Below, in pieces: positions 1 to 8,001 of a DNA stretch of 64,000 nt. Under the pieces are notes generated by a model. It was given only the letters and a program-made list of their open reading frames with translations. It searched no databases and was not told the origin of the DNA. The first letter of the stretch is position 1, and each line of letters begins with the position of its first letter. Source of the DNA: Aurantibrevibacter litoralis (GTDB taxonomy: Bacteria > Bacteroidota > Bacteroidia > Flavobacteriales > Flavobacteriaceae); assembly GCF_034651555.1 (NCBI RefSeq), contig NZ_JAYEEQ010000016.1, forward strand, positions 20,965-84,964, in the 5' to 3' direction. A program made the translations under genes and the position numbers.

Positions 1-950
1 TCTAACCTCTGAATATTTCTAAGATGAATAAAATGGATCTGCGAACCAAAATCCGTTATTATTTTTTCAAGGTCGTTAGCGGCTATGGCTCCTAAAGAAC
101 CAGAGCAAAAAGTTAAGCCATTTGAATCTGAAGGGTAACAATTCATCACATATTGTAAATCCTCATGCGTGGAGACAATACGGGGAATACCAAAAACAGA
201 AAATGGCGGATCATCCGGATGAATTGCCATCTTAATCCCTAACTTTTCCGCTTCCGGAATAACAGCGTTTAAAAAGTACGACAAATTCTTCTGCAACGCC
301 CTTTTAGATATTTTACTAACCTCATCTAAGTTGGTTTTGAATTCCTTTAGAGGAATTGTGTCCTTAGAACCGGGCATACCTGCCAAAATAGCATTTTCCA
401 AAGCCTTCCTTTCGGGTATGCTTAGTGTCTTGAAATACGTATGGGCCTTTAATCGCATTTCATGATCATAAATACCTTCGGCTTCGGATCGTTTCAAAAT
501 ATATAAGTCGAACGCTGCAACTGCAATCGGATCGTACAATAAACTAATAGCTCCGTTGGGAAGTGTGTAACTCAAATCTGTTCTTGTCCAGTCAATGAGT
601 TGCATGAAATTATAACAAACAATAAAAATATCGTTTGCTGCTAAGTTATGTAGTGTATCTATATAATTGTTGATATACTTATCCCTTTCTGGAAAACCAT
701 ATTTAATAGCCTTATGAATATTAACACTTTCCACAACAGACCATTCCAAACCATGTGAAACTATCTCATCTTTAATATTTTTTATAGTCTCATGAGGCCA
801 AACTTCTCCTATCGGTATTTGATGGCATGCGGTTACAATCCCTTCAACGCCTATTTCCTTTATATCGTTTAATGATACCCCAAAGTTAGATCCAAACCAT
901 CTGAAGGTTTTCTTTAAATAAGGCATAGATGCCTTTATGCTGTTTCCCAT
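1..950 (-). CDS. uxuA: Mannonate dehydratase UxuA (3' end cut off by window edge)
   Basis: Dehydrates D-mannonate to 2-keto-3-deoxy-D-gluconate in the cytoplasm, the last step before KDG kinase in glucuronate catabolism. The start is the ATG at 950; 316 codons are visible and the frame stays open to the left edge, against a usual length of about 390-400. The first 60 residues show the family pattern: FRWFG near residue 17, then the blocks GVEGIVTACHQIP and GEVW, later GLEWSVVES and a CYNFM block. The last visible stretch, HFIHLRNIQR, also matches the C-terminal part of UxuA. It starts 30 bp after the SDR at 981-1799 and is therefore probably the next gene of the susC operon. The pair parallels the classical uxuB-uxuA pairing. 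Confidence 0.93.
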   Translation of the reverse strand, partial: MGNSIKASMPYLKKTFRWFGSNFGVSLNDIKEIGVEGIVTACHQIPIGEVWPHETIKNIKDEIVSHGLEWSVVESVNIHKAIKYGFPERDKYINNYIDTLHNLAANDIFIVCYNFMQLIDWTRTDLSYTLPNGAISLLYDPIAVAAFDLYILKRSEAEGIYDHEMRLKAHTYFKTLSIPERKALENAILAGMPGSKDTIPLKEFKTNLDEVSKISKRALQKNLSYFLNAVIPEAEKLGIKMAIHPDDPPFSVFGIPRIVSTHEDLQYVMNCYPSDSNGLTFCSGSLGAIAANDLEKIITDFGSQIHFIHLRNIQRL

Positions 951-980
951 TGTAAAAATCTACTTTAAATCATGCACTCG

Positions 981-1799
981 TTATACCCCGGAAAAAGAAC
1001 TAAAACCCCCATCAACCTCATAAACGCTACCCGTAACAAAAGAAGAAGCGTCGCTAAGCAAATAATGGATCATTCCGTTCAATTCTGAAGCATCTCCAAA
1101 ACGTCCCATTGGTGTTTTTGCAAGTACCTTTTTTGATCGCTCTGTATAGGATCCATCCTCATTTGTTAATAGTTTTCTATTTTGATTTCCGATAAAGAAA
1201 CCGGGAGCTAGCGCATTTACCCTTATCTTATCACTAAATTTAGAGGCCAATTCATGCGCCATCCATTTGGTAAATATTTCGATACCCGCTTTAGCGATAG
1301 AATACCCTAATACTCGTGATATAGCTTGATGCGAAGCCATTGATGAAATATTTATAACCGATCCATAGCCTTGTTTGGCCATCAACTCGCTAAAAATTAA
1401 AGTTGGAATAACAGTGCCCCATAGGTTTAATTCTACTGCTTTTCTTGAATCTTCAATTGTAATATCAAAAATACTTTGTTCAGGAGTTAAGGTAGCTCCT
1501 TGTGTATTACCTCCCGCAAGATTAATAAGACCATCTATGGTTCCAAAGTTTTTTAAAATGGTTTGCTTTACGGTCCTTAATTCCTTTTCATTCATTACAT
1601 CGCCCACAAAAATATGAGCCCTATTTGGAGCCTTAACGTTGAGCATTTCTTGTGTTTCTTCTAAGCTATTCAAAGACCTCCCTAAAAGGATTACATTGGC
1701 ACCATTTGAGATGAGATATTGTGATATAGAACTACCCAATACCCCTGTTCCCCCGGTGACAACATATAATTTACTCTCAATTGACGAAAATTGATTCAT
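981..1799 (-). CDS. SDR oxidoreductase, probable fructuronate (mannonate) reductase
   Basis: A 272-residue short-chain dehydrogenase. The nucleotide-binding TGGTGVLG motif lies at residues 15-22, NLAGG at about 93-97, the catalytic Ser at about 152, Tyr166 and Lys170 in YSIAK, and a C-terminal VDGG block. Placement directly before uxuA suggests NAD(P)H-dependent reduction of D-fructuronate to D-mannonate, the job of UxuB in enterobacteria, which is of a different family. Seen: all SDR catalytic residues. Known: Bacteroidota often pair uxuA with an SDR of this kind. Inferred: the exact substrate; other sugar-acid or keto-sugar reductions cannot be excluded. It is separated from the upstream oxidoreductase by a 175-bp gap that contains a terminator-like hairpin. 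Confidence 0.8.
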   Translation of the reverse strand: MNQFSSIESKLYVVTGGTGVLGSSISQYLISNGANVILLGRSLNSLEETQEMLNVKAPNRAHIFVGDVMNEKELRTVKQTILKNFGTIDGLINLAGGNTQGATLTPEQSIFDITIEDSRKAVELNLWGTVIPTLIFSELMAKQGYGSVINISSMASHQAISRVLGYSIAKAGIEIFTKWMAHELASKFSDKIRVNALAPGFFIGNQNRKLLTNEDGSYTERSKKVLAKTPMGRFGDASELNGMIHYLLSDASSFVTGSVYEVDGGFSSFSGV

Positions 1800-1881
1800 A
1801 AGTGTACATGCTAGAATTGAAAATTAAAATAAAATGGAACAAATATCGCAGGATTTTTTAGATAATCCCAAAATTAAACTA

Positions 1882-1920
1882 AAGGAGTCCACCGGGTTCG
1901 GTAGCCCGGCAAACTCCCTT
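1882..1920 (-). terminator. Terminator-like hairpin inside the sus/oxidoreductase operon
   Basis: On the minus strand the sequence forms an outer AAGGGAGT/ACTCCTT stem enclosing a CCGGG(C)T/ACCCGG stem, followed by a T-rich run (TTTAGTTTAATTTT). This resembles a Rho-independent terminator. It sits between the Gfo/Idh lipoprotein gene (stop at 1975) and the SDR/uxuA pair. It may end most transcripts of the upstream operon, or act as a partial terminator or 3'-end stabiliser that sets the ratio of the two parts. Confidence 0.6.
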
Positions 1921-1974
1921 TCAACTAAACAACTAACTCAATTATTCGTAACCCAATTCGTATTAAACGATTAT

Positions 1975-3363
1975 TTACTGTTTTTGCTCACGAGCTATTT
2001 TAAAGGCTTCCACAGTCGTGTAATATTTACTCAGCATATTTGGCACTTCCCAAACCGGAAGTGCACCCTCATTAAGATACTGTAAATAGTTTTGAGTGAC
2101 TTGCGCAAAATGGGCTTCATGTCCAATATGAAACGCGTCCGGTATATTTATGCGCCACATAGTATCCGAAATTTGTACCGCCGATGTGCCGGGAAAATTA
2201 GTTGCTATCACCTCGTTGAGTGCTTCATCTAGCGCCATTGAAACAGATTCCGTATTTTCTTTAAAATTAATATATAAGGTAGGCTTGTAATTTTCTGCTT
2301 CTCCTTGCTTTATGATAAGATCACTTTTGGTACCCCGTAGCACACTATAATGCGTATCGCCGGCACCTTCGGGAGCCTCGTAATTCCATATTACGGAAAC
2401 TTTGGCATGTTTTCCTTTAATGGTATAGACCATTTCTCCATTACTGTACACATTGATGTGGTCGCCATCGCTATCCTTATCCAAAAATTCTGGAAAATCG
2501 GGTAACCCCGTTACTTTGGTAAATTCATCCTTGCGCACCGTGGTAGCCCAACGCTTGGCATGTATCATTTTTATGTCTGAGGTGTCTATAATTTCATTGG
2601 GAAAGAGCTCCCACTGTACCAAATCTACAAGGTGCGTTGTTACGTCTACAATGCCTTCCCCTTCTTCATTTACATCGAAGAACCAAGCGGGACGCACCAA
2701 AGGTTTTCCCGAAACTTGTTTGTAAAAATGGTGTACGCTTTCCTTGCTAATGGCCGGTTTGTCCGGGCTGCCATCTATAAGTGAACCAAAAACAGACGGA
2801 ATGCCTGAGAACGCCTTCTGAAGCATCGTTGTAGCCTCAAAGCGTTCGGTCATTATATCGTAAATGAACACACCTTTTTCATCGGCAATTCGAAAGGCCT
2901 CTGACAATTTTTTAAATCCTTCCGGATGTATCACCAGCGGTTTGTCTGCATAAACATGTAATCCTGCGCGGACAGCCTCCAATATATAATCTATTTTTTT
3001 TGCATTTTTTCCTGCTACTACCATCACATTCCCTGCCTTATTTGAAATCATTTTATCCAAATAATCTGCACCTATATAAAGAACAGGTTTCCAATTCGTT
3101 GGTGCATCCATCCTTGTATTGTATTGTGCAATCTTATCCAAAAAGTCGTCTACCTCAGGGCCTTCGGGGGCATACACGTAGATGGTATCATTTACATTAG
3201 GGTAAGCTGTTTTTTGCACCAAAGCGGCATGAAAATGACCCGGATCTAGGGTCATAAAGGTTATGTTTTTTGCCGGGACAGATTCCGCACTAGGTTCCTT
3301 TTCTTTTTTTGTTTGACACGAAAGAATAACAGCTAGAGCGAATATATAAACAAGTGGTTTCAT
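1975..3363 (-). CDS. Gfo/Idh-type oxidoreductase lipoprotein (putative oxidoreductase C-terminal family)
   Basis: A 462-residue exported protein. A short hydrophobic signal ends in LSC with the lipobox Cys at residue 16, so it should be a periplasm-facing or surface lipoprotein. After a linker comes the family block ITFMTLDPGHFHAALVQK (about 34-51). The Gfo/Idh active-site Lys is in ADKP (Lys141), and WFFDVNEEGEGIVDVTTHLVD lies in the middle. The C-terminal half matches the putative-oxidoreductase C-terminal domain type. Such proteins are nicotinamide-dependent sugar oxidoreductases by fold, but their substrates are mostly unknown. It lies 39 bp after another Gfo/Idh gene. Together with DUF1080 and ThuA proteins across the promoter, it suggests oxidation of a glycoside or uronide outside the cytoplasm (inference). 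Confidence 0.85.
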   Translation of the reverse strand: MKPLVYIFALAVILSCQTKKEKEPSAESVPAKNITFMTLDPGHFHAALVQKTAYPNVNDTIYVYAPEGPEVDDFLDKIAQYNTRMDAPTNWKPVLYIGADYLDKMISNKAGNVMVVAGKNAKKIDYILEAVRAGLHVYADKPLVIHPEGFKKLSEAFRIADEKGVFIYDIMTERFEATTMLQKAFSGIPSVFGSLIDGSPDKPAISKESVHHFYKQVSGKPLVRPAWFFDVNEEGEGIVDVTTHLVDLVQWELFPNEIIDTSDIKMIHAKRWATTVRKDEFTKVTGLPDFPEFLDKDSDGDHINVYSNGEMVYTIKGKHAKVSVIWNYEAPEGAGDTHYSVLRGTKSDLIIKQGEAENYKPTLYINFKENTESVSMALDEALNEVIATNFPGTSAVQISDTMWRINIPDAFHIGHEAHFAQVTQNYLQYLNEGALPVWEVPNMLSKYYTTVEAFKIAREQKQ

Positions 3364-3402
3364 GAAGGGTTTTATAAAAGTCTTCCTTAAATTGGATGCG
3401 CA

Positions 3403-4779
3403 TTAAAACGTAAGGTAATCTGTACCATAGGGTCGTCTTTGTTCCCTGCTAAGCAGGGCATTGGCCTCCTCATCGTTCACAAATTGTTCGGCCACCGGAT
3501 CCCATTCTAACTTCCTTGAAAACTTCATTGCAATATGACTTATTAAACATACGGAGCACATCTTGTGCGCTATATCTACCGGCGATATTGTGGTTTTTTT
3601 AGATTTTATGCAATCTAACCAATTGCCATGATGATCTTCACTTTGGTATAAGTGTATTTCGTTCTCGCCAATCGTAGAAGTTAAAATATTGGGGTCGGAA
3701 GCGTCCAAGGCCTTACTACTTTTTTCTTTATCTACAGGATCTGTTGCCGTAGCGTTATAATCGCCTCTGGAAACAAAAATCCATCCCTCACTACCTTCAT
3801 AACGAATACCATTAGGATATCCCCCACTTGTAAAAACGGTTATTCCGTTGGCGTATTCATGTTTCACAAAAAAATCGCCATGTACGTTCCAAAGTCCAGC
3901 TTTTGGAAATTCAGCCAAAGCTTCAACGGAAATTGGTCCGGTTAATTCTGTATCCATACCCCAAGCCGCCGAGTCGTAGTGGTGTTGTCCCCATCCTGTA
4001 ATCATTCCTGCGCCATACTGTTCTAAGCGCAACCATCCGGGCCTGTCGTAGCCTGTTTGTGGATGTACTCCAATTTCAGTATAGGGCACCTCGGGTGCTG
4101 AACCTAACCACATTTCATAGTTAAGATTCGCCGGAACCGGCATGGCAGGGGCATCGGGGCCGCTGGGATCCCCGGGAAGACCAATTTTTACGGTATGTAA
4201 TTTACCAATTCGTCCATTTCGCACCAATTCTGCTGCGACCCTAAATTGTGCGGAAGATCTTTGCTGGGTACCTACTTGAAAAATGACCCCGGTTTCCTGA
4301 ACTGCTTTTACCAATTGCTGCCCTTCTTTTATAGTTAAAGACGTTGGTTTTTGCAGATAGATATGTTTCCCGGCCATGGCCGCTTCAATAGCGGGTTGTG
4401 AATGCCAATGATCCGGGGTACTAATAATTACCGCATCGATATCTTTGTTTAAAAGTAGTTCCCTGTAGTCTCCGTACATTTTGGCATCTACATACTTTTT
4501 TTTACCTGTTTTTTTGAAGTAAAAATCATCTACCAATTGTTTTGTGTCCTTCAATCGATTGCTATCCAAATCGCAAACAGCCATAACTCTAGCGTCATCA
4601 AATTGCATGGTATCGGGCAAGTCATGGTAACGCCCTATTCTGCCACATCCTATCTGGCCCACATTTATTTTATTGCTAGGTGCATTCTTGCCAAAAACAC
4701 TGGCAGGAACTATCGTAGGAAACGCCACTGTAGCCGCAGATGATAAAAGTGTGTTGTTTATAAATTTTCTTCGTTGCAT
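3403..4779 (-). CDS. Gfo/Idh/MocA oxidoreductase with Tat signal
   Basis: 458 residues. The N-terminus MQRRKFINN plus a following hydrophobic stretch is a twin-arginine type signal, so the protein is probably exported already folded with its cofactor, as known for glucose-fructose oxidoreductase. The Rossmann motif GQIGCGRIG is at 41-49 and STPDHWHSQPA at about 120-130. The active-site Lys144 lies in QKP, where EKP is commoner. Later come GWGQHHYDSAAWGMD and a bacterial C-terminal extension. It starts 11 bp after the DUF6807 gene and is followed 39 bp later by a second Gfo/Idh gene. Likely job: NAD(P)-linked sugar oxidation or reduction; the substrate cannot be read from sequence. Confidence 0.9.
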   Translation of the reverse strand: MQRRKFINNTLLSSAATVAFPTIVPASVFGKNAPSNKINVGQIGCGRIGRYHDLPDTMQFDDARVMAVCDLDSNRLKDTKQLVDDFYFKKTGKKKYVDAKMYGDYRELLLNKDIDAVIISTPDHWHSQPAIEAAMAGKHIYLQKPTSLTIKEGQQLVKAVQETGVIFQVGTQQRSSAQFRVAAELVRNGRIGKLHTVKIGLPGDPSGPDAPAMPVPANLNYEMWLGSAPEVPYTEIGVHPQTGYDRPGWLRLEQYGAGMITGWGQHHYDSAAWGMDTELTGPISVEALAEFPKAGLWNVHGDFFVKHEYANGITVFTSGGYPNGIRYEGSEGWIFVSRGDYNATATDPVDKEKSSKALDASDPNILTSTIGENEIHLYQSEDHHGNWLDCIKSKKTTISPVDIAHKMCSVCLISHIAMKFSRKLEWDPVAEQFVNDEEANALLSREQRRPYGTDYLTF

Positions 4780-4790
4780 AGGTATTTATT

Positions 4791-6065
4791 TTAAGGTTGC
4801 GTAATAGTAACGACTGCCGGTGTGGCAAAAGCTTGCCATTGTGCCTCTGCTTCTTCGGGGCTTAAGTCACCGTCAAACACTAGCATTCTGTATTTTAATT
4901 GATAGGTGTTATTCGGTTTAATCATCCATTCCGAATCCCGTATGGGTGAAAATTCAAAAAACATATTGGATTTTCCATCATAAAACTCGCTGGGCCATAC
5001 TCTCATGGGTTCGGGATGTGCCCTGTTATTTGGATGACTCATAAACAAAATCCCACTTTTTTTTGACGGTGCCGACGACGCTCCACTGATAATACACCAC
5101 CGGGCATTGGTTCCGTCTGCCGTAAAACGATCTTTCCCCTCAGAGGTTAGTACGGAACTATTGTCTGTATGCCATTTTTCTGTGGCTCTAATACCGATTC
5201 CTCCACCGTACCTGTAGGCTTCAAATAAAATCCCCGAAGCCAAGGGAGTACTAAAGGTACTCGTATAATCAATGATAGTTTGGTTTTTATCATTTGCGGT
5301 ATCCCATACTTTAATTTCTAAATCTTCGTTTAATGCAATTTTGTTTTCGGGTAACGCCCCAAAATCTACATGGTGCTGTGTCGCTGATATTGCTGCGTAT
5401 ACAGGTCCAGATTGGAGATTGGAAAACGCATCAAAAATAACAGTACCTTGTCCTTCCCCTAAATTCCAAAAATCTACCGATCGCTCCTCAATCTTAGTTT
5501 TCGTCCAAGGCCCCCAAATACCGTAATGGTGGTAATGATCCGGTGGATTTATTCTAGTTAGCGTGTCGCCACTGGGAGACCAAAGCGGATGGATATATCC
5601 CGATTTTTGGAATAACGAGTCTACTCCATCCGGCGGATAGTTCATTTCAAAACGATACGACAGCACCGGCTTGTTCTCCCTATACACGGTAACATTTCCC
5701 TTCTCTTGGGTATATGTAAGGGCACCTTTGGTTGCGGGCGGACTTTGAGTGGCTTTTCTGAGTACATACTCCGTTTTCTCTTGAGAATTTGTAGTATGTG
5801 GTGGAATAAACCAAAGGCTTTTTCCATGAAGCGTGTCTATCTGGAACGGAATTGCAACTTCTTTTCCTTCCTTTTTTTGCACTAACACTACTTCTTTTGT
5901 AAAATCTCCCGAGTACAGCCCCTCAATATTCACTTCCACAGCTTGCTGTAGCCGCACATCCGGATTTTGTTTTACCGAAATATACATTAAATCTTCTTTA
6001 TCGGGATTACATGCATATTGCAATAGCCCGATTAAAATAAGTATCTTAATTTTTTTTAAATACAT
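4791..6065 (-). CDS. DUF6807 (so-called PmoA) family lipoprotein
   Basis: 424 residues; the signal peptide ends in YAC with the lipobox Cys at residue 19. The central block contains YIHPLWSPSGDTLTR and PPDHYHHYGIWGPWTKT, followed by a C-terminal part with NRAHPEPMRVWPSEFYDG, all typical of the DUF6807 family. Databases often label this family 'methane oxygenase PmoA', but it has no relation to methane oxidation and is common in sugar loci of Bacteroidota and Planctomycetes. Function is unproven; a beta-sandwich sugar-binding or sugar-acting role is plausible. It sits between susD and the Gfo/Idh genes in the same transcription unit. Confidence 0.8.
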   Translation of the reverse strand: MYLKKIKILILIGLLQYACNPDKEDLMYISVKQNPDVRLQQAVEVNIEGLYSGDFTKEVVLVQKKEGKEVAIPFQIDTLHGKSLWFIPPHTTNSQEKTEYVLRKATQSPPATKGALTYTQEKGNVTVYRENKPVLSYRFEMNYPPDGVDSLFQKSGYIHPLWSPSGDTLTRINPPDHYHHYGIWGPWTKTKIEERSVDFWNLGEGQGTVIFDAFSNLQSGPVYAAISATQHHVDFGALPENKIALNEDLEIKVWDTANDKNQTIIDYTSTFSTPLASGILFEAYRYGGGIGIRATEKWHTDNSSVLTSEGKDRFTADGTNARWCIISGASSAPSKKSGILFMSHPNNRAHPEPMRVWPSEFYDGKSNMFFEFSPIRDSEWMIKPNNTYQLKYRMLVFDGDLSPEEAEAQWQAFATPAVVTITQP

Positions 6066-6128
6066 TTATCTATAATTAAACAATTTTAACGATTCTCTAA
6101 AATACACAATTAAAAAGAAACGAAATAA

Positions 6129-7982
6129 TTAAGGTTCGGGATCTGGAATTGTAGTTAACGGTGGAATATTTCGTTCCGCACCCGGATAGCCAATATTTTG
6201 GTTTATAATACCTTGTGTATTTGCATTAATAGCCGGTGCCGGTATAGGCCATAATACATGAAACGGACTCATGGTGTATTCGTCACCGTGTATTGTTTTA
6301 AGTCCAAGATTGTAGAAATCCGTAACTTCCATAATTCTATCGAACCAGAAATTCTTTTGCGAAAAGTTGTCTAGACTATAACTTTGACCATTATAGGCTG
6401 TTCTTCCCGTTTTTGCAAAAATATATGCAATCCGCGTAAGTTCAGTCTTTCTTGGTTCTTCATAATACAGCTCTCTTACTCTTTCGTCTAGTATATAATC
6501 TATATTTACATCGGCACCGGTGATTTCATCTGCTCCTGCTCTTCTTCTAACCTCATTAATGTCATTGGCAGCGGCACCCGTATTGCCCAGCCAAAAATAG
6601 GCCTCAGCCCTCAACAGATATGTTTCTGCGAGCCTAAACACATACCAATCTCCATTACCTCCTCTTGGTCGAGTTTGTAGTGGATCTGGAACTTTAAATT
6701 TATAATGGGGAAATCCATACCAATTTCTAATGGTATCTGATGCCAATGGAGTACCATCTGGCAACTTTAATTGTAAATTTTGTCCAAAAAATGGATTGCC
6801 GGACGCCTCCAAACTTGGGGCATTATAGACCAAATCTTCCATATCTATCCAGTTGCCTTTTTTATGGCGCAAATCATTGTTTGCATCTTTCCAAATGTCT
6901 TTTGTACTGTATCTTGTGCCTCTATTTCTTCCTATGCCCCGGCCAAATTCTGAAACCTGATCTATAGTAATACCGGGCGCATCTGACATTCCGTTTTGGC
7001 CATCTGGCGTATTGATAAAGCGCCACCAAAGTGGAACAGCCTGCCTTTGAACTTGGGTTCCTCCATCAAAATCGCCATTGCCTTGAAATCCTAATCGATC
7101 GATTACATTTAGAATAGTTTCGGTATTTCCCGGGATACTCTTGTTTTCTACTCTATGCAAATCCCATGTTACATCCTTAGTTGGATCATTGGCGTCTATA
7201 CCAAACCTCGATGTCATTAAAGAGTGCGTACCTCCATCGATAATAAGCGATGCTGAGGCGATAGCCGCTTCAAAATCAGTGAGTGCAAGATTTACTTTAG
7301 TTAGCAAATGTAATACGGCAGCCCTATTGACTTCTCCTATATTTGCCACTTCTTTTACTAGAGGTACGGCAATGTTTAAGTCCTCTTGAATCTTTCTTAA
7401 AATCGTTTCTCTAGAAGTTGATACAAAATCTAATTTTGGTGAGGTAACTTCTTCTAAGATTAATGGAATATCACCAAATTGATGGGTAAGTCTATAATAT
7501 CTATACGCTCTATGAAACAAAGCCCTTCCAAGGATATCATTACGTTGCTCCACGTTTTCAAATTCAGCATCGTCCAGTCTCCCAATTACCGTATTTGCAA
7601 ATTTTATTCCTTCATAAAATTGACTCCAATACCATCCGATGCGATTCCAGTCTGCACTATTGAGATTTGCATCAGGAAGAATTAGCAAATTGAGATCTTG
7701 GGCAGGACCGGTCTTGTCTGTGGTTCCTTCGACAGCCACCTCAGAAAATAAATTTTCCGTAATTATAGGTGCTCCATCACCAAAGAATTCGCCGCGCAGA
7801 TTCGATGCTGCACTTACTAATAGTCCATTTAAACCCTCAGGAGTGTCTAATGCATTAGAAGGTGTTAAAAAAGATTTGGGTTCCTGTTCTAAAAAATCTT
7901 CACTACAAGATAGCACGGACAATATAAAAAGTGACGATATCACTAATATCATCTTCGGATAGAATTTATCATTATTTTTCAT
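6129..7982 (-). CDS. susD: SusD/RagB outer-membrane glycan-binding lipoprotein
   Basis: 617 residues from the chosen ATG at 7982. An upstream in-frame ATG at 8018 would overlap susC and add residues before an ordinary lipoprotein signal, so the internal start is preferred. The lipobox Cys is residue 26 (LSVLSC), followed by SEDFLEQEP, the usual SusD N-terminus. The fold is marked by TPR-like helices (FHRAYRYYRLTHQFGDIPLILEEV) and the RLAETYLLRAEAYFWLG block; NDINEVRRRAGADE and FHVLWPIPAPAINANT near the C-terminus are also typical. It binds oligosaccharide over the SusC barrel at the cell surface. It starts 19 bp after the susC stop, so the two are co-transcribed. Confidence 0.96.
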   Translation of the reverse strand: MKNNDKFYPKMILVISSLFILSVLSCSEDFLEQEPKSFLTPSNALDTPEGLNGLLVSAASNLRGEFFGDGAPIITENLFSEVAVEGTTDKTGPAQDLNLLILPDANLNSADWNRIGWYWSQFYEGIKFANTVIGRLDDAEFENVEQRNDILGRALFHRAYRYYRLTHQFGDIPLILEEVTSPKLDFVSTSRETILRKIQEDLNIAVPLVKEVANIGEVNRAAVLHLLTKVNLALTDFEAAIASASLIIDGGTHSLMTSRFGIDANDPTKDVTWDLHRVENKSIPGNTETILNVIDRLGFQGNGDFDGGTQVQRQAVPLWWRFINTPDGQNGMSDAPGITIDQVSEFGRGIGRNRGTRYSTKDIWKDANNDLRHKKGNWIDMEDLVYNAPSLEASGNPFFGQNLQLKLPDGTPLASDTIRNWYGFPHYKFKVPDPLQTRPRGGNGDWYVFRLAETYLLRAEAYFWLGNTGAAANDINEVRRRAGADEITGADVNIDYILDERVRELYYEEPRKTELTRIAYIFAKTGRTAYNGQSYSLDNFSQKNFWFDRIMEVTDFYNLGLKTIHGDEYTMSPFHVLWPIPAPAINANTQGIINQNIGYPGAERNIPPLTTIPDPEP

Positions 7983-8001
7983 TGGTGTATAATTTATTGG
8001 T

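Noticed and set aside
1834..2085. Plus-strand open frame of 83 codons
   Set aside because: Overlaps the 3' end of the Gfo/Idh gene on the other strand and a hairpin; no domain and no start context.
4791..6065. Reading the DUF6807 gene as methane monooxygenase PmoA
   Set aside because: The database name is misleading. The protein is a lipoprotein with a HHYGIWG block and has no membrane helices of particulate monooxygenase; no pmoB or pmoC is nearby.
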